The notes below the pieces were generated by a model. That model had not been told where the DNA came from. It saw nothing but the letters and a program-made list of their open reading frames with translations, and searched no databases. From positions 383,435-447,434 of the forward strand of contig NZ_LMOI01000018.1 of the NCBI RefSeq assembly GCF_001423525.1: a stretch of DNA of 64,000 nt. Direction: 5' to 3'. Made by a program: the position numbers and the translations under genes. Each line of letters opens with the position of its first letter. Position 1 is the first letter of the stretch. This document shows positions 11,076 through 19,927 of this stretch, in pieces. This DNA is from Arthrobacter sp. Leaf137. Its GTDB lineage: Bacteria > Actinomycetota > Actinomycetes > Actinomycetales > Micrococcaceae.

Positions 11076-11887
11076 ACGCACCAGGCTCGAACCCGCGGCA
11101 CACCAGGACGGCGAATGCCGCGCACTGGCAGCTTCCCTACACGGTCCGCTTCGAGTGGGGACCCGACGCAGCCGCCATCACATCCGGCGCCAACCTTGCC
11201 GTGGTGGTGGACGTCCTGTCCTTCACCACCTGTGTGAGCGTGGCGCTGGACCGCGGCGCGGAGGTGCTCCCCTACGCGTGGAAGGACACCAGCGCCGAGG
11301 ACTTTGCTGCCCACCACGGTGCACAGCTTGCCGGCCCGCGCGACGGCGGCGGGCTGAGCCTGTCCCCCGCCAGCCTCCGCGCCGCGGACTCCCTGGACCG
11401 GGTGGTGCTCCCGTCCCCCAACGGCTCGGCTCTCTGCCATGAACTGGCCGGCCACGTTCCGCTGGTGGCCGCGGTGTCCCTCCGCAACGCGGCGGCAACG
11501 GCCGACTGGGTGGCTGCGAACCTGCCGGAGGACGCCGTGATCGCCGTGATCGGCGCGGGCGAGCGCTGGCACGACGGAACCCTGCGCCCCGCCGTTGAGG
11601 ACCAGATCGGTGCTGGCGCCTTCATCGCGGGCCTGGCGGCCACGGGCAGGGGCGGCTACGACGCGGATGAAGGCAGGGATGGCCGGCACGGATACTCACC
11701 CGAAGCCGTGGCGGCGATGGCGGTCTACGAGGCTGCCGAGCCGCGGTTGCGGGAGATGCTGCACGGCTGCGCCAGCGGCAGGGAGCTGGCGGGCGCCGGC
11801 TACGCCGCGGACGTGGACATAGCCGCGGAATTGGACGACAGCGACGCCGTGGCCATCCTGGCGGACGGGGTGTTCCGGCGCAGGTGA
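11072..11887 (+). CDS. 2-phosphosulfolactate phosphatase (ComB) family protein
   Basis: A 271-residue protein. The VRFEWGPDAAA start, VVVDVLSFTTCVSVALDRGAEV, LPSPNGSALCHEL and AVIGAGERWHDGTLRPAVED blocks are those of ComB, the Mg-dependent phosphatase of coenzyme M synthesis in methanogens. Many bacteria that make no coenzyme M carry homologues, so the real substrate here may be another phosphorylated 2-hydroxy acid. Start at 11072 overlaps the upstream HD-protein stop, which suggests a shared pathway. Confidence 0.8.
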   Translation: MNAPGSNPRHTRTANAAHWQLPYTVRFEWGPDAAAITSGANLAVVVDVLSFTTCVSVALDRGAEVLPYAWKDTSAEDFAAHHGAQLAGPRDGGGLSLSPASLRAADSLDRVVLPSPNGSALCHELAGHVPLVAAVSLRNAAATADWVAANLPEDAVIAVIGAGERWHDGTLRPAVEDQIGAGAFIAGLAATGRGGYDADEGRDGRHGYSPEAVAAMAVYEAAEPRLREMLHGCASGRELAGAGYAADVDIAAELDDSDAVAILADGVFRRR

Positions 11888-11910
11888 GGAATGTTATTGC
11901 TTAAGGCTGG

Positions 11911-12207
11911 CTACTGCGTGAACTGCTGCACGGCACCTGGTATGAAGCCCAAAGTGTTGATCAGCGCCAACGAGGCAATCCCATAGCCAATCATCAGGGC
12001 AGCAATTGCCAGCAGCTTCCCCCGTTCACCCCTGAGGCGAATTTGGTTCAAGGCAACGTGCCCGGCACCCACCGCAAACACGGCAAGAACGGCCACCCCA
12101 AAAATCCACAGCCCAGATGCAGCCAGGACAGCCAAAACCATGGCCGCAACAGCCAGTTTGTTCAGTTGATGTGTTGCCGTGTGCGTCGGCCCCGTCGATG
12201 CGCTCAT
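11911..12207 (-). CDS. Small two-helix membrane protein (DUF4190-like)
   Basis: A 98-residue protein with two membrane helices (about 18-43 and 62-85) split by a basic loop with HVALNQIRLRGERGK, the arrangement of DUF4190 proteins. Function unknown. ATG at 12207 is favoured because GGGGGA precedes it; an in-frame ATG at 12234 would add nine residues. Confidence 0.65.
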   Translation of the reverse strand: MSASTGPTHTATHQLNKLAVAAMVLAVLAASGLWIFGVAVLAVFAVGAGHVALNQIRLRGERGKLLAIAALMIGYGIASLALINTLGFIPGAVQQFTQ

Positions 12208-12310
12208 CCTGGTCCCCCAACCTAAGGTATGCATGCGAGTCTAACTGGAGCCATCGCCGCACCTCAGGACCAGTATCCTGACCGTACTTGGAAAGCCGAA
12301 AAGTGGGGGC

Positions 12311-12574
12311 ATGATGGACGCCGACTGGAGCTTTAGGACAGACGACAGCAATGCACGTTACCTCGTCCCATCCGACGAAGTGCGCCTGCCCGTTGAGAAG
12401 GCCGCCAAGGAACTGCGCGAGGCCATGGAATCGTGCAGAAGAGCCGCCGTCGATCTCGGCGCCGTTATCCGCGCTTCAAGCCAGGCTGGGTATGGAACGG
12501 GATGGATCCTGGAGGCAGCAGGCCTCAACAGCGCAGATCTGGAACGAGTCCTTCGCGGCGAAGAACTCTTCTGA
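12311..12574 (+). CDS. Hypothetical protein, 87 residues
   Basis: A small, helical, charged protein without membrane segments. The C-terminus (GYGTGWILEAAGLNSADLERVLRGEELF) looks like a helix-turn-helix-like tail, but no family is recognised. GGGGG precedes the ATG. Codon use matches neighbours, and the convergent gene starts after a 67-bp gap. Confidence 0.5.
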   Translation: MMDADWSFRTDDSNARYLVPSDEVRLPVEKAAKELREAMESCRRAAVDLGAVIRASSQAGYGTGWILEAAGLNSADLERVLRGEELF

Positions 12575-12641
12575 AGAATTTCTGGCACATCAGAGTGGCC
12601 CGGATCGAAGACCTCCCGGTCATCACGACCAGAGCCGGGAT

Positions 12642-13043
12642 TTAGCGGTAGGTGCTCACGAACGGAGTGCTGGTGGGCACGATCTGCTTGCCCAGCGGCA
12701 TCAGCGACACCGGGATGAGCTTCAGGTTGGCGATGGCCAGGGGGATGCCGATGATGGTGAGGGCCATCGCGATCGCGGTGGCCACATGACCGATCGCGAT
12801 CCAGATGCCGGCCACCAACAGCCAGATCACGTTGCCCAGCAGGGCGAACGGCCCGTTGCCGCCCGGCTTGTCCACCACCATCTGCCCGAACGGCCACAGC
12901 GCATAGGCCCCGATCCGGAACGAGGCGATGCCCCACGGAATGGTCACGATCAGCAGGCAGCAGATGACCCCTGCCGCGAAGTAGCCCAGGGCCAGCCAGA
13001 AGCCGCCGAATACCAGCCAGATGATGTTGAGCAGTGTCTTCAT
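12642..13043 (-). CDS. YccF domain inner-membrane protein
   Basis: A 133-residue membrane protein with two related halves, each a YccF repeat: LLNIIWLVFGGFWLALGYF... IPWGIASFRIGAYALWPFG, then LLGNVIWLLVAGIWIAIGH... IIGIPLAIANLKLIPVSLMPLG. About four membrane helices. The family has no assigned function. ATG at 13043 is chosen because the YccF motif starts at once; an upstream ATG would add five residues. Confidence 0.85.
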   Translation of the reverse strand: MKTLLNIIWLVFGGFWLALGYFAAGVICCLLIVTIPWGIASFRIGAYALWPFGQMVVDKPGGNGPFALLGNVIWLLVAGIWIAIGHVATAIAMALTIIGIPLAIANLKLIPVSLMPLGKQIVPTSTPFVSTYR

Positions 13044-13148
13044 GCATCCATTGTCCACCGGGACTGCGGACCCGAACGTGGGGGATCCCCCTGAGCAGAC
13101 CCTGAATTGGCCCGGCCGACAACGCCGGGAGCAGGATTCCGGGCAGCC

Positions 13149-13760
13149 CTAGACCTTCGCGCCGGTCTTCGCGGCACCCACGAAGGCACGGATCTTTGCC
13201 AGGTCCTTGACGCCCCGGGATGCCTCCACACCGGAGGACACGTCCACACCCCAGGCGTGGGCTGCCACGGAAGCCTCACCCACATTGCCCGCCTCCAGCC
13301 CGCCGGCGAGCAACCACTGGCGGCCCTGCAGGACGGGGAGATCCGCCGTGGACGCGTAGTCCCAGCTCTCACCCGAGCCGGGCACGGCGGCATCGATCAG
13401 GAGGAGGTCCTCGCCCCAGTCCTCCAACTCATCCGGCCCGGCACCAGCGGTGACGGCCCTGACCAGCTTCATGCCGGCGTCGTGCACTGTGGCGACATCC
13501 GCGCGGGTACGCTGGCCGTGCAGCTGGATCCACTGCAATCCTGCGGCGCGGGCAATGGCAATGGCGTCGGCCACGGGCTCGTGGCGGAAGACAGCAATGG
13601 GGGAAACATTCGCCGGCACGTCCGCCAGCAAGGTGGCAACCTGGCCCGGCGAGACCACCCGCGGGCTGGCAGTCAGGACGAATCCCACCGCATCCGCCCC
13701 GGCATCCACCGCCTCACGGATGGATTCTGACGTGCTGAGACCACACACTTTGACGAACAT
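13149..13760 (-). CDS. trpF: Phosphoribosylanthranilate isomerase
   Basis: A 203-residue TIM barrel of tryptophan synthesis, converting PRA to CdRP. Conserved blocks: FVKVCGLS with the catalytic Cys at the first strand, GADAVGFVLTASPR, QLHG, the Asp in LLLIDAAVPGSG, LAGGLEAGNV and the phosphate-binding VDVSSGVEASRGVKD. GAAGGAG precedes the ATG at 13760. It stands apart from any other trp gene in this window. Confidence 0.92.
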   Translation of the reverse strand: MFVKVCGLSTSESIREAVDAGADAVGFVLTASPRVVSPGQVATLLADVPANVSPIAVFRHEPVADAIAIARAAGLQWIQLHGQRTRADVATVHDAGMKLVRAVTAGAGPDELEDWGEDLLLIDAAVPGSGESWDYASTADLPVLQGRQWLLAGGLEAGNVGEASVAAHAWGVDVSSGVEASRGVKDLAKIRAFVGAAKTGAKV

Positions 13761-13896
13761 TCCCGGCTCCTTCAGGCTGTTTTCGTGTTGACCCCCCGCA
13801 GGAGAGTAGCAGGGACGGGTCCAACCTGCGATGCGTGCCCACGTAATCAACCGCGCACTGGCAGGGCAGCGGAACCGGCCGACCCCGGCCGCGAAC

Positions 13897-13902
13897 TAGG
13901 CT
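13897..13902 (+). promoter_or_regulatory. Leaderless -10 element (hutD)
   Basis: TAGGCT, six bases, then ATG at 13909, with no ribosome site. Confidence 0.55.
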
Positions 13903-13908
13903 GGGCAG

Positions 13909-14475
13909 ATGCAGATCATCCGCTTCGCAGAACTCAAGGCCAAACCCTGGCGCAACGGCGGCGGCACCACGCGGGAAATCCTCAACGGCCCGGCGGACCA
14001 GGCTGACGGGTGGGGCTGGCGGGTCAGCCTCGCAGATGTCACCAAGGCCGGTGATTTTTCACCGTTCCCGGGCTGTGAGCGCGTGCTGACTGTGGTGGAG
14101 GGTGAACTTCTGCTGCTCAGCGTGGACGGCTCCGAGCGTCCCGTGGAAAAGTACCGGCCGTTCAGGTTCGACGGCGGCGCAGCTACCACCGCCGCGCTGC
14201 CCACCGGAGACATCCGGAACCTGAACGTGATCACCAGGACCGACGCATTCAAGGGCTACGCATCCGTCATCGAAATTTCCAAGAAGCGGGCCCATCCGGT
14301 GTTTGCGGGACAGGTCGCCGTGCTGCTGCAGGGGCAAGCCGCGGTGGGTGACGGGGCCGGTGGCTCCGCTGAACTGGGGCGCTATGACGCGGTGGTGGGA
14401 TCCGATGACGCCACTCCGGAGGTCACCGGCCGCGGGTTCCTGGCCGTGGTGTCCATCGATCCTGCAAGCGACTGA
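13909..14475 (+). CDS. hutD: HutD family cupin-like protein
   Basis: A 188-residue protein of the HutD/Ves family (two-domain beta cupin). Signature at the start: PWRNGGGTTREI, then WGWRVSLADVTKAGDFSPFPGCERVLTVVEG in two blocks. HutD is linked with histidine utilisation in proteobacteria and is thought to limit or sense formylglutamate, but no hut gene is present in this window. Leaderless-type start at 13909. Confidence 0.8.
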   Translation: MQIIRFAELKAKPWRNGGGTTREILNGPADQADGWGWRVSLADVTKAGDFSPFPGCERVLTVVEGELLLLSVDGSERPVEKYRPFRFDGGAATTAALPTGDIRNLNVITRTDAFKGYASVIEISKKRAHPVFAGQVAVLLQGQAAVGDGAGGSAELGRYDAVVGSDDATPEVTGRGFLAVVSIDPASD

Positions 14476-14562
14476 CACGCCGGCCAACCAGCCCAACCGG
14501 GGACAGGGACAAACCTCCCGGGCCCGATATTTCGCCCTCTGGTGGGCGCTCCGGTCCGTCCC

Positions 14563-14568
14563 TACACT
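14563..14568 (+). promoter_or_regulatory. Leaderless -10 element (ferritin)
   Basis: TACACT, seven bases, then ATG at 14576. Confidence 0.55.
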
Positions 14569-14575
14569 CGGCACT

Positions 14576-15106
14576 ATGACCACAACAACGTTCAACGCGC
14601 TCCTGTCCACCCAGATCGGCAACGAATTCACGGCGTCCCAGCAGTACATCGCCGTTGCCACGTGGTTCGCCAACCAGGACCTGCCCCAGTTGGCCCGCTA
14701 CTTCTACCGCCAGTCCGTGGAGGAGCGGAACCACGCCATGATGATGGTCCAGTACATGCTGGACCGCGACATCCCCTTCAGCATTCCGGGCGTTCCGGCT
14801 GTCCGGACCGATTTCGCCAAGGTCACCGAACCGCTGGCCCTTGCGCTGCAGCAGGAAAAGGAAGTCACCAGGAACATCGAGGACCTTTTCCGTGCCGCCC
14901 GCGCCGAAAATGATGCCCTGGGCGAGCAGTTCATGCTCTGGTTCCTCAAGGAACAGGTGGAGGAGGTGGCGTCGATGACCACGCTGCTGAACATCGCCGA
15001 ACGCGCGGACAACCTGTTCGACATCGAGAACTTCATTGCCCGGGAAACCGTCGGCAACGGCGGCCGCGACGCCAACGCGCCGGTTGCCGCAGGCGGCACG
15101 CTCTGA
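14576..15106 (+). CDS. Ferritin
   Basis: A 176-residue four-helix iron-storage protein. The ferroxidase-centre ligands are seen as Glu in GNEFTASQQYI, Glu-x-x-His in EERNHAM, Glu in QQEKEV and Gln/Glu in EQFMLWFLKEQVEE. The sequence is of the bacterial non-haem type (no central haem-binding Met pattern recognised). It stores Fe(III) in the cytosol and guards against oxidative stress. Confidence 0.9.
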   Translation: MTTTTFNALLSTQIGNEFTASQQYIAVATWFANQDLPQLARYFYRQSVEERNHAMMMVQYMLDRDIPFSIPGVPAVRTDFAKVTEPLALALQQEKEVTRNIEDLFRAARAENDALGEQFMLWFLKEQVEEVASMTTLLNIAERADNLFDIENFIARETVGNGGRDANAPVAAGGTL

Positions 15107-15218
15107 CCTGCTCAGTGGCCAACCGGGTGCAGGCAACAGTGGTGAGCTTGGGCACCAAGGGTGGCCGTCCGCCGTCGGACGTTGCTATGTTGGATGCCAA
15201 GGCTCCGCAACCGAGCCT

Positions 15219-15258
15219 CCGGACGACGGTTCAGTACCCGGTACGCGACAAGACTGGC
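15219..15258 (+). promoter_or_regulatory. Guanidine-III (mini-ykkC/ykkC-III) riboswitch
   Basis: CCGGACGACGG at 15219 and GTACCCGGT followed by GACAAGAC at 15247-15254 fit the ykkC-III consensus nearly base for base, and the inner helix pairs GG-CAG with CTG-CC, a sequence change that keeps pairing. It lies just before AAGGAT and the SMR start at 15272, where ligand binding would free the ribosome site. Guanidinium is the known ligand of this class, and SMR exporters are its classic genes. Confidence 0.9.
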
Positions 15259-15271
15259 CAAAGGATCTGTC

Positions 15272-15595
15272 ATGTCGTGGTTAATCCTGGTTCTCTCCGG
15301 GGCGCTCGAAGCAGTCTGGGCCGCCGCCCTGCACCGCGCAGCGCAGGCATCCGGCAAACGCCGCATCGCCCCCTCCATCCTCTTCCTGGTCTCCGTCGCT
15401 GCCAGTACCGGCGGCCTGGCCCTCGCCATGCAAACCATCCCCACCGGCACCGCCTACGCGGTGTGGGTGGGTGTCGGCGTGGTCCTGACGTCCGCCTACG
15501 CGATGGCCAGCAAGGTTGAACGCCCGACGGCGGCGCGCCTGCTCCTGCTGACCGGCATCGCCGCGTGCGTGGTGGGCCTGAAGGTGGTGGCGTGA
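15272..15595 (+). CDS. SMR family guanidinium exporter subunit 1
   Basis: A 107-residue four-helix membrane protein of the small multidrug resistance family. The essential proton/substrate Glu is in TM1 (SGALEAVWA, Glu13) and the Gdx-type GTAYAVWVGVGVV motif is in TM3. With the next gene it forms a likely heterodimeric exporter for guanidinium, in keeping with the riboswitch in front. Confidence 0.92.
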   Translation: MSWLILVLSGALEAVWAAALHRAAQASGKRRIAPSILFLVSVAASTGGLALAMQTIPTGTAYAVWVGVGVVLTSAYAMASKVERPTAARLLLLTGIAACVVGLKVVA

Positions 15596-15954
15596 TGTTG
15601 AAGCGTTCAGCTCCGTGGCTGGTGCTCCTGGCATCAGCCGTCCTCGAAGCGGTCTGGGCCACCGCGCTCGGCCTGTCCGACGGCTTCAGCAAACCGCTGC
15701 CTACGTTGGTCTTCCTGATCACCGCCACGCTCAGCATGCTGGGCCTGGGGATGGCGATCCGGTCCATCCCGCTGGGCACCGCATACGCCATCTGGGTGGG
15801 GATCGGCGCCGCCCTCACAGTTGGCTGGGCAATGGCCACCGGAGTGGAACCCTTCAGCGTGCTGAAGCTGCTGTTCATTGCCGGAATCGTAGGGTGCGCC
15901 GCCGGGCTTAAGGCACTCCCCACCGAGAAGAAGCAGCCGGCTCCCGCAAGCTGA
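15595..15954 (+). CDS. SMR family guanidinium exporter subunit 2
   Basis: A 119-residue SMR protein with Glu18 in ASAVLEAVWA and GTAYAIWVGIGAALT. It starts inside the stop of subunit 1 (TGATG), so both are made in equal amounts. A short basic tail (EKKQPAPAS) follows TM4. Paired SMR genes usually place the two subunits in opposite membrane orientation. Confidence 0.92.
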   Translation: MLKRSAPWLVLLASAVLEAVWATALGLSDGFSKPLPTLVFLITATLSMLGLGMAIRSIPLGTAYAIWVGIGAALTVGWAMATGVEPFSVLKLLFIAGIVGCAAGLKALPTEKKQPAPAS

Positions 15955-15955
15955 C

Positions 15956-16048
15956 TTTCCCCACCTTTGAGGCGGGACGACGGCGTGTCCCGGCGGCTCG
16001 CCGTCGTCCGCCGTCCTGGTGGCCGCAAAGGTGGGGAGGTTCAGCGGC
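15956..16048. repeat. Palindromic repeat family R2, copy 1
   Basis: A nested palindrome. The outer arms are CCCCACCTTTG (15959-15969) and CAAAGGTGGGG (16026-16036); the inner arms are GGACGACGGC and GCCGTCGTCC, and TTCAGCGGC follows the right arm. It begins right after the SMR2 stop. A second copy in the same orientation lies 792 bp downstream, past the kinase gene. Confidence 0.85.
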
Positions 16049-16062
16049 GCGGCCCTGGCCTT

Positions 16063-16068
16063 TAGGCT
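16063..16068 (+). promoter_or_regulatory. Leaderless -10 element (P-loop kinase)
   Basis: TAGGCT, six bases, then ATG at 16075; it lies just after repeat R2 copy 1. Confidence 0.55.
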
Positions 16069-16074
16069 TTTGCC

Positions 16075-16701
<627 letters not shown>

Positions 16702-16747
16702 CAAGCCCGCGTTCCACGCCGCAAGCCTGGCGGCAGCACCGCTGGGG

Positions 16748-16838
16748 TTCCCCATCTTTGAGGCGGGACGACGGCGTGTCCCGGGGACACGCCGTCGTCC
16801 ATTCCATCCTCACGGCGAAGGTGGGGAATTTCAGCGGC
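16748..16838. repeat. Palindromic repeat family R2, copy 2
   Basis: Same nested structure as copy 1. The inner stem is a perfect 16-bp palindrome (16766-16781 against 16785-16800) with a three-base loop; the outer arms CCCCATCTTTG / CGAAGGTGGGG are partly changed. It fills the gap between the convergent kinase and betA ends. Confidence 0.85.
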
Positions 16839-16841
16839 AGA

Positions 16842-18425
16842 TCAGGCTGTGCGGGCGGCCCGGACCAGCTCGGCACAGCGCTCGCCGATCATCATGGTGG
16901 TGATGTTCGGGTTCACGGTGGTCAGCTCCGGCATGACTGACGCGTCGGCCACCCGCAGGCCGGTGACGCCCTTGACCCGGAGTTCGGGATCCAGGGGCGA
17001 CATCCGGTCCCCGGTTGCCCCCATCCGGACCGTCCCCGCCGGGTGGTACACGGTGTTGTGCGTCTGGCGGATGTACTCGGTGATCTCTTCATCGCTCTGG
17101 ATGCCGGAACCCGGGTACAGCTCGGTTCCCACCCACTCGGAAAGCGCAGGCTGGGCCGCGATCTCACGGGCTTTCCGGATGCCGGCCACCATCACGCGCA
17201 TGTCATGGCCCTCGGAATCGGTGAAGTAGCGCGGATCCACCTTGGGCTTGTCCCGGAAGTCCTTGCTGCGCAGCTTCACGGTCCCGCGGCTGCGGGCGTG
17301 CGTGACGTTGGGCGTGAGGCAGAAGCCGTTCTCCGTGGTGGGGAAGCCCTGGCGCAGGGTGTGCATGTCAAACGGTACGGACCCGTAGTGGAACATCAGG
17401 TCCGGGCGGTCCAGGCCGTCCTCGGTGGTGGTGAAGATGCCGGCTTCCCACCACTGGGTGGACGTCTGGGTCATGGGCTGCTTCGCTTCCCACTGGATGA
17501 CGCCCTCAGGGTGGTCCTGCAGGTGCTCGCCCACGCCGGGTGAATCCACCCGGACGGGGATGCCGAACTCCTCCAGCTGGGCCGCAGGGCCGATGCCGGA
17601 GAGCATCAGCAGTTTGGGCGAATCGATGGCACCGGTGGACACCACCACCTCGGCGCGGGCGGTGAGCTGGTGGGTCTTGGCGAAGGCGTTGTCCACCACG
17701 GCCACGCCGGTGCAGCGGTTGGCGTCGTCGAACGTGAGCTCCTTGGCGCGCAGGCCGGTCAGGAGGGTGAAGTTCTTCCGGTCCATGATGGGGTGGATGT
17801 AGGACACCGAGCTGGAGGACCGGGTGCCGTCCGCGCGGCGGTTGATCTGGAAGAAGCCGGCACCGTTGATCACCGTGTCGCCGGTGTTGAAGTGCGCCTT
17901 GGGGATTCCTGCCTGTTCGCAGGCTTCCAGCATGGCCCGGCCCGTGGGGTCCGACGCCGGGACGTTCATCAGGTGCACCGGTCCGGAGTCGCCGTGGTGC
18001 GGTGCATCCGGGCCGGCGTCCTCATTGGTTTCCAGCTGCTTGTACAGCCGGTAAGCCAGGTCCGAGGTCCAGCCGGTGGCGCCGAACTTCTGCTCCCACT
18101 CGTCAATGTCCTCGCGCGGCGCCCAGAAGGCGATGCAGGAGTTGTGGCTGGAGCAGCCGCCCATCACCTTGGCCCGGGCGTGGCGCATGAAGGAGTTGCC
18201 GTTTTCCTGCTCTTCGATGGGGTAGTCCCAGTCGTAGCCGGATTCCAGCAGTTCCATCCAGCGGTCCAGTTGCAGGATCTCGGGGAGGTCCCGGTCGTCC
18301 GGACCGGCTTCCACCAGGGCAACTTCCAGCGATGGGTCTTCGCTGAGGCGGGAAGCCACTGCAGCGCCCGCCGAGCCGCCGCCGATCACGATGTAGTCGA
18401 AGTCCGTCCTTGCTGCTGCGCTCAT
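16842..18425 (-). CDS. betA: Choline dehydrogenase / GMC oxidoreductase
   Basis: A 527-residue FAD enzyme that oxidises choline to betaine aldehyde. The ADP-binding GGGSAGAAVA is near residue 17, GMC signature 1 GGCSSHNSCIAFWAPREDI near 89 and signature 2 GAIDSPKLLMLSGIG near 265; the catalytic His is in YHPAGTVRMG (about 460) and the Asn in TVNPNITTMM (about 505). It is the last gene of betT-betB-betA, starting two bases after the betB stop. Confidence 0.92.
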   Translation of the reverse strand: MSAAARTDFDYIVIGGGSAGAAVASRLSEDPSLEVALVEAGPDDRDLPEILQLDRWMELLESGYDWDYPIEEQENGNSFMRHARAKVMGGCSSHNSCIAFWAPREDIDEWEQKFGATGWTSDLAYRLYKQLETNEDAGPDAPHHGDSGPVHLMNVPASDPTGRAMLEACEQAGIPKAHFNTGDTVINGAGFFQINRRADGTRSSSSVSYIHPIMDRKNFTLLTGLRAKELTFDDANRCTGVAVVDNAFAKTHQLTARAEVVVSTGAIDSPKLLMLSGIGPAAQLEEFGIPVRVDSPGVGEHLQDHPEGVIQWEAKQPMTQTSTQWWEAGIFTTTEDGLDRPDLMFHYGSVPFDMHTLRQGFPTTENGFCLTPNVTHARSRGTVKLRSKDFRDKPKVDPRYFTDSEGHDMRVMVAGIRKAREIAAQPALSEWVGTELYPGSGIQSDEEITEYIRQTHNTVYHPAGTVRMGATGDRMSPLDPELRVKGVTGLRVADASVMPELTTVNPNITTMMIGERCAELVRAARTA

Positions 18426-18427
18426 TA

Positions 18428-19927
18428 TCAGTTCCTCCCTGCAGGTGCGGCGGCGTGGTCCGCGAACCAGCCGGTGACCTGCGGATCGATGTTCTGGTAG
18501 ACGTGCTTGGCTTCCTGGTACTCGGCCAGGCCGGTGGGGCCCAGTTCACGGCCGACGCCGGACTGCCCGAAGCCGCCCCATTCCGCCTGTGGCAGGTAGG
18601 GGTGGAAATCGTTGATCCAGATGGTGCCGTGGCGGAGGGCACGGGCCACCCGCTGGGATTTGCCGGCGTCCTGTGACCAGACAGCCCCGGCCAGGCCGTA
18701 GTGGGTGTCGTTGCCGAGCTTCACGGCCTCGGCCTCGCTGGTGAAGGTTTCCACCGTCACCACGGGCCCGAACGCCTCGTCCACCAGGACCGACATTCCG
18801 CTGGTGACCTGGTCCAGGACGGTGGGCAGGTAGTAGAAGCCCTTTTCCAGGTCCCCGGTTCCCCACGCGCCGCCGCAGCGCAGGCGGGCGCCCTCCGCAA
18901 CGCCCTTGTCCACGTAGGCGGTGACCTTGTCCCGGTGGGCTGCTGAAATCAGCGGGCCGGCCTCGGCGTCGGGGTCGAACGGGCCGCCCAGGCGGATCTG
19001 GCCTGCCCGGCGCACCAGCTCATCCACGAACTTCTCCGCAATGGATTCCTCCACGATCAGGCGGGCACCCGCGGAGCAGACCTGGCCGGAGTGAACGAAC
19101 GCCGCGTTGAGGGCGTTGTCCAGGGCAGCGTCGAAATCAGCGTCCGCGAAGACGATGTTGGGGTTCTTGCCGCCCAGTTCCAGGGCAACCTTCTTGACCG
19201 AGGCGGCTGCCGAGGCCGCAATCACCTTGCCTGTTTCCAGGCCGCCGGTGAAGGACACCAGGTCCACATCGGGGTGGCTGGACAGGACGGAGCCCACGGT
19301 TTTGCCTTCGCCCAGGACCAGGTTAGCGACGCCGTCGGGCAGTCCCAGCTCCTGGAGGACTTCCATCATGAGGATGGACGTGTGCGGCGTCAGTTCGCTG
19401 GGCTTGAGGACGAAGCTGCAGCCAGCCGCCAGCGCCGGGGCGATCTTCCACGCCGCCTGCAGCAGCGGGTAGTTCCACGGCGCGATCAGGGAGCAGACGC
19501 CCACGGGCTCGTACTCGATGCGGCTGACCACCGTGGGGCTGCCGGCATCCACCAGGCGGCCGGATTCCTGCCCGGCGAGCTTGCCGAAGTATTCGAAGCA
19601 GTTGGCGATGTCGTCCATGTCGATGTCGCTTTCCACCAGGCGCTTGCCCGTGTCCAGCGTTTCGGCGCGGGCAAACTCGTCCTTGCGGTCGCGCAGCCGG
19701 GCGGCCACGTTGAGCAGGAAAGAGCCGCGCTCCAGCGGAGACCTCGCGGACCACTCGCCGGCGTCGAAGGCAGCACGTGCGGCCAGCACCGCGCGGCCGG
19801 CGTCGTCAGCCGTCCCCTCAGCAACGGTGCCCACCAGCTCGCCGTCCGCCGGGCAGTGAATGTCCCGCGTGCCGCCGTCGGACGCTCCGGTCCAAGTGCC
19901 GCCGATGAATAGCGTTGAGGCGCTCAT
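18428..19927 (-). CDS. betB: Betaine-aldehyde dehydrogenase
   Basis: A 499-residue NAD(P)-dependent aldehyde dehydrogenase making glycine betaine, an osmoprotectant. Active-site residues: Asn in PWNYPLLQ, Glu in ALELGGKNP and catalytic Cys in SGQVCSAG; SFTGGLETGK is the NAD-binding loop. ATG at 19927 overlaps the betT stop (ATGA). A few extra residues upstream are possible but unlikely. Confidence 0.93.
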   Translation of the reverse strand: MSASTLFIGGTWTGASDGGTRDIHCPADGELVGTVAEGTADDAGRAVLAARAAFDAGEWSARSPLERGSFLLNVAARLRDRKDEFARAETLDTGKRLVESDIDMDDIANCFEYFGKLAGQESGRLVDAGSPTVVSRIEYEPVGVCSLIAPWNYPLLQAAWKIAPALAAGCSFVLKPSELTPHTSILMMEVLQELGLPDGVANLVLGEGKTVGSVLSSHPDVDLVSFTGGLETGKVIAASAAASVKKVALELGGKNPNIVFADADFDAALDNALNAAFVHSGQVCSAGARLIVEESIAEKFVDELVRRAGQIRLGGPFDPDAEAGPLISAAHRDKVTAYVDKGVAEGARLRCGGAWGTGDLEKGFYYLPTVLDQVTSGMSVLVDEAFGPVVTVETFTSEAEAVKLGNDTHYGLAGAVWSQDAGKSQRVARALRHGTIWINDFHPYLPQAEWGGFGQSGVGRELGPTGLAEYQEAKHVYQNIDPQVTGWFADHAAAPAGRN

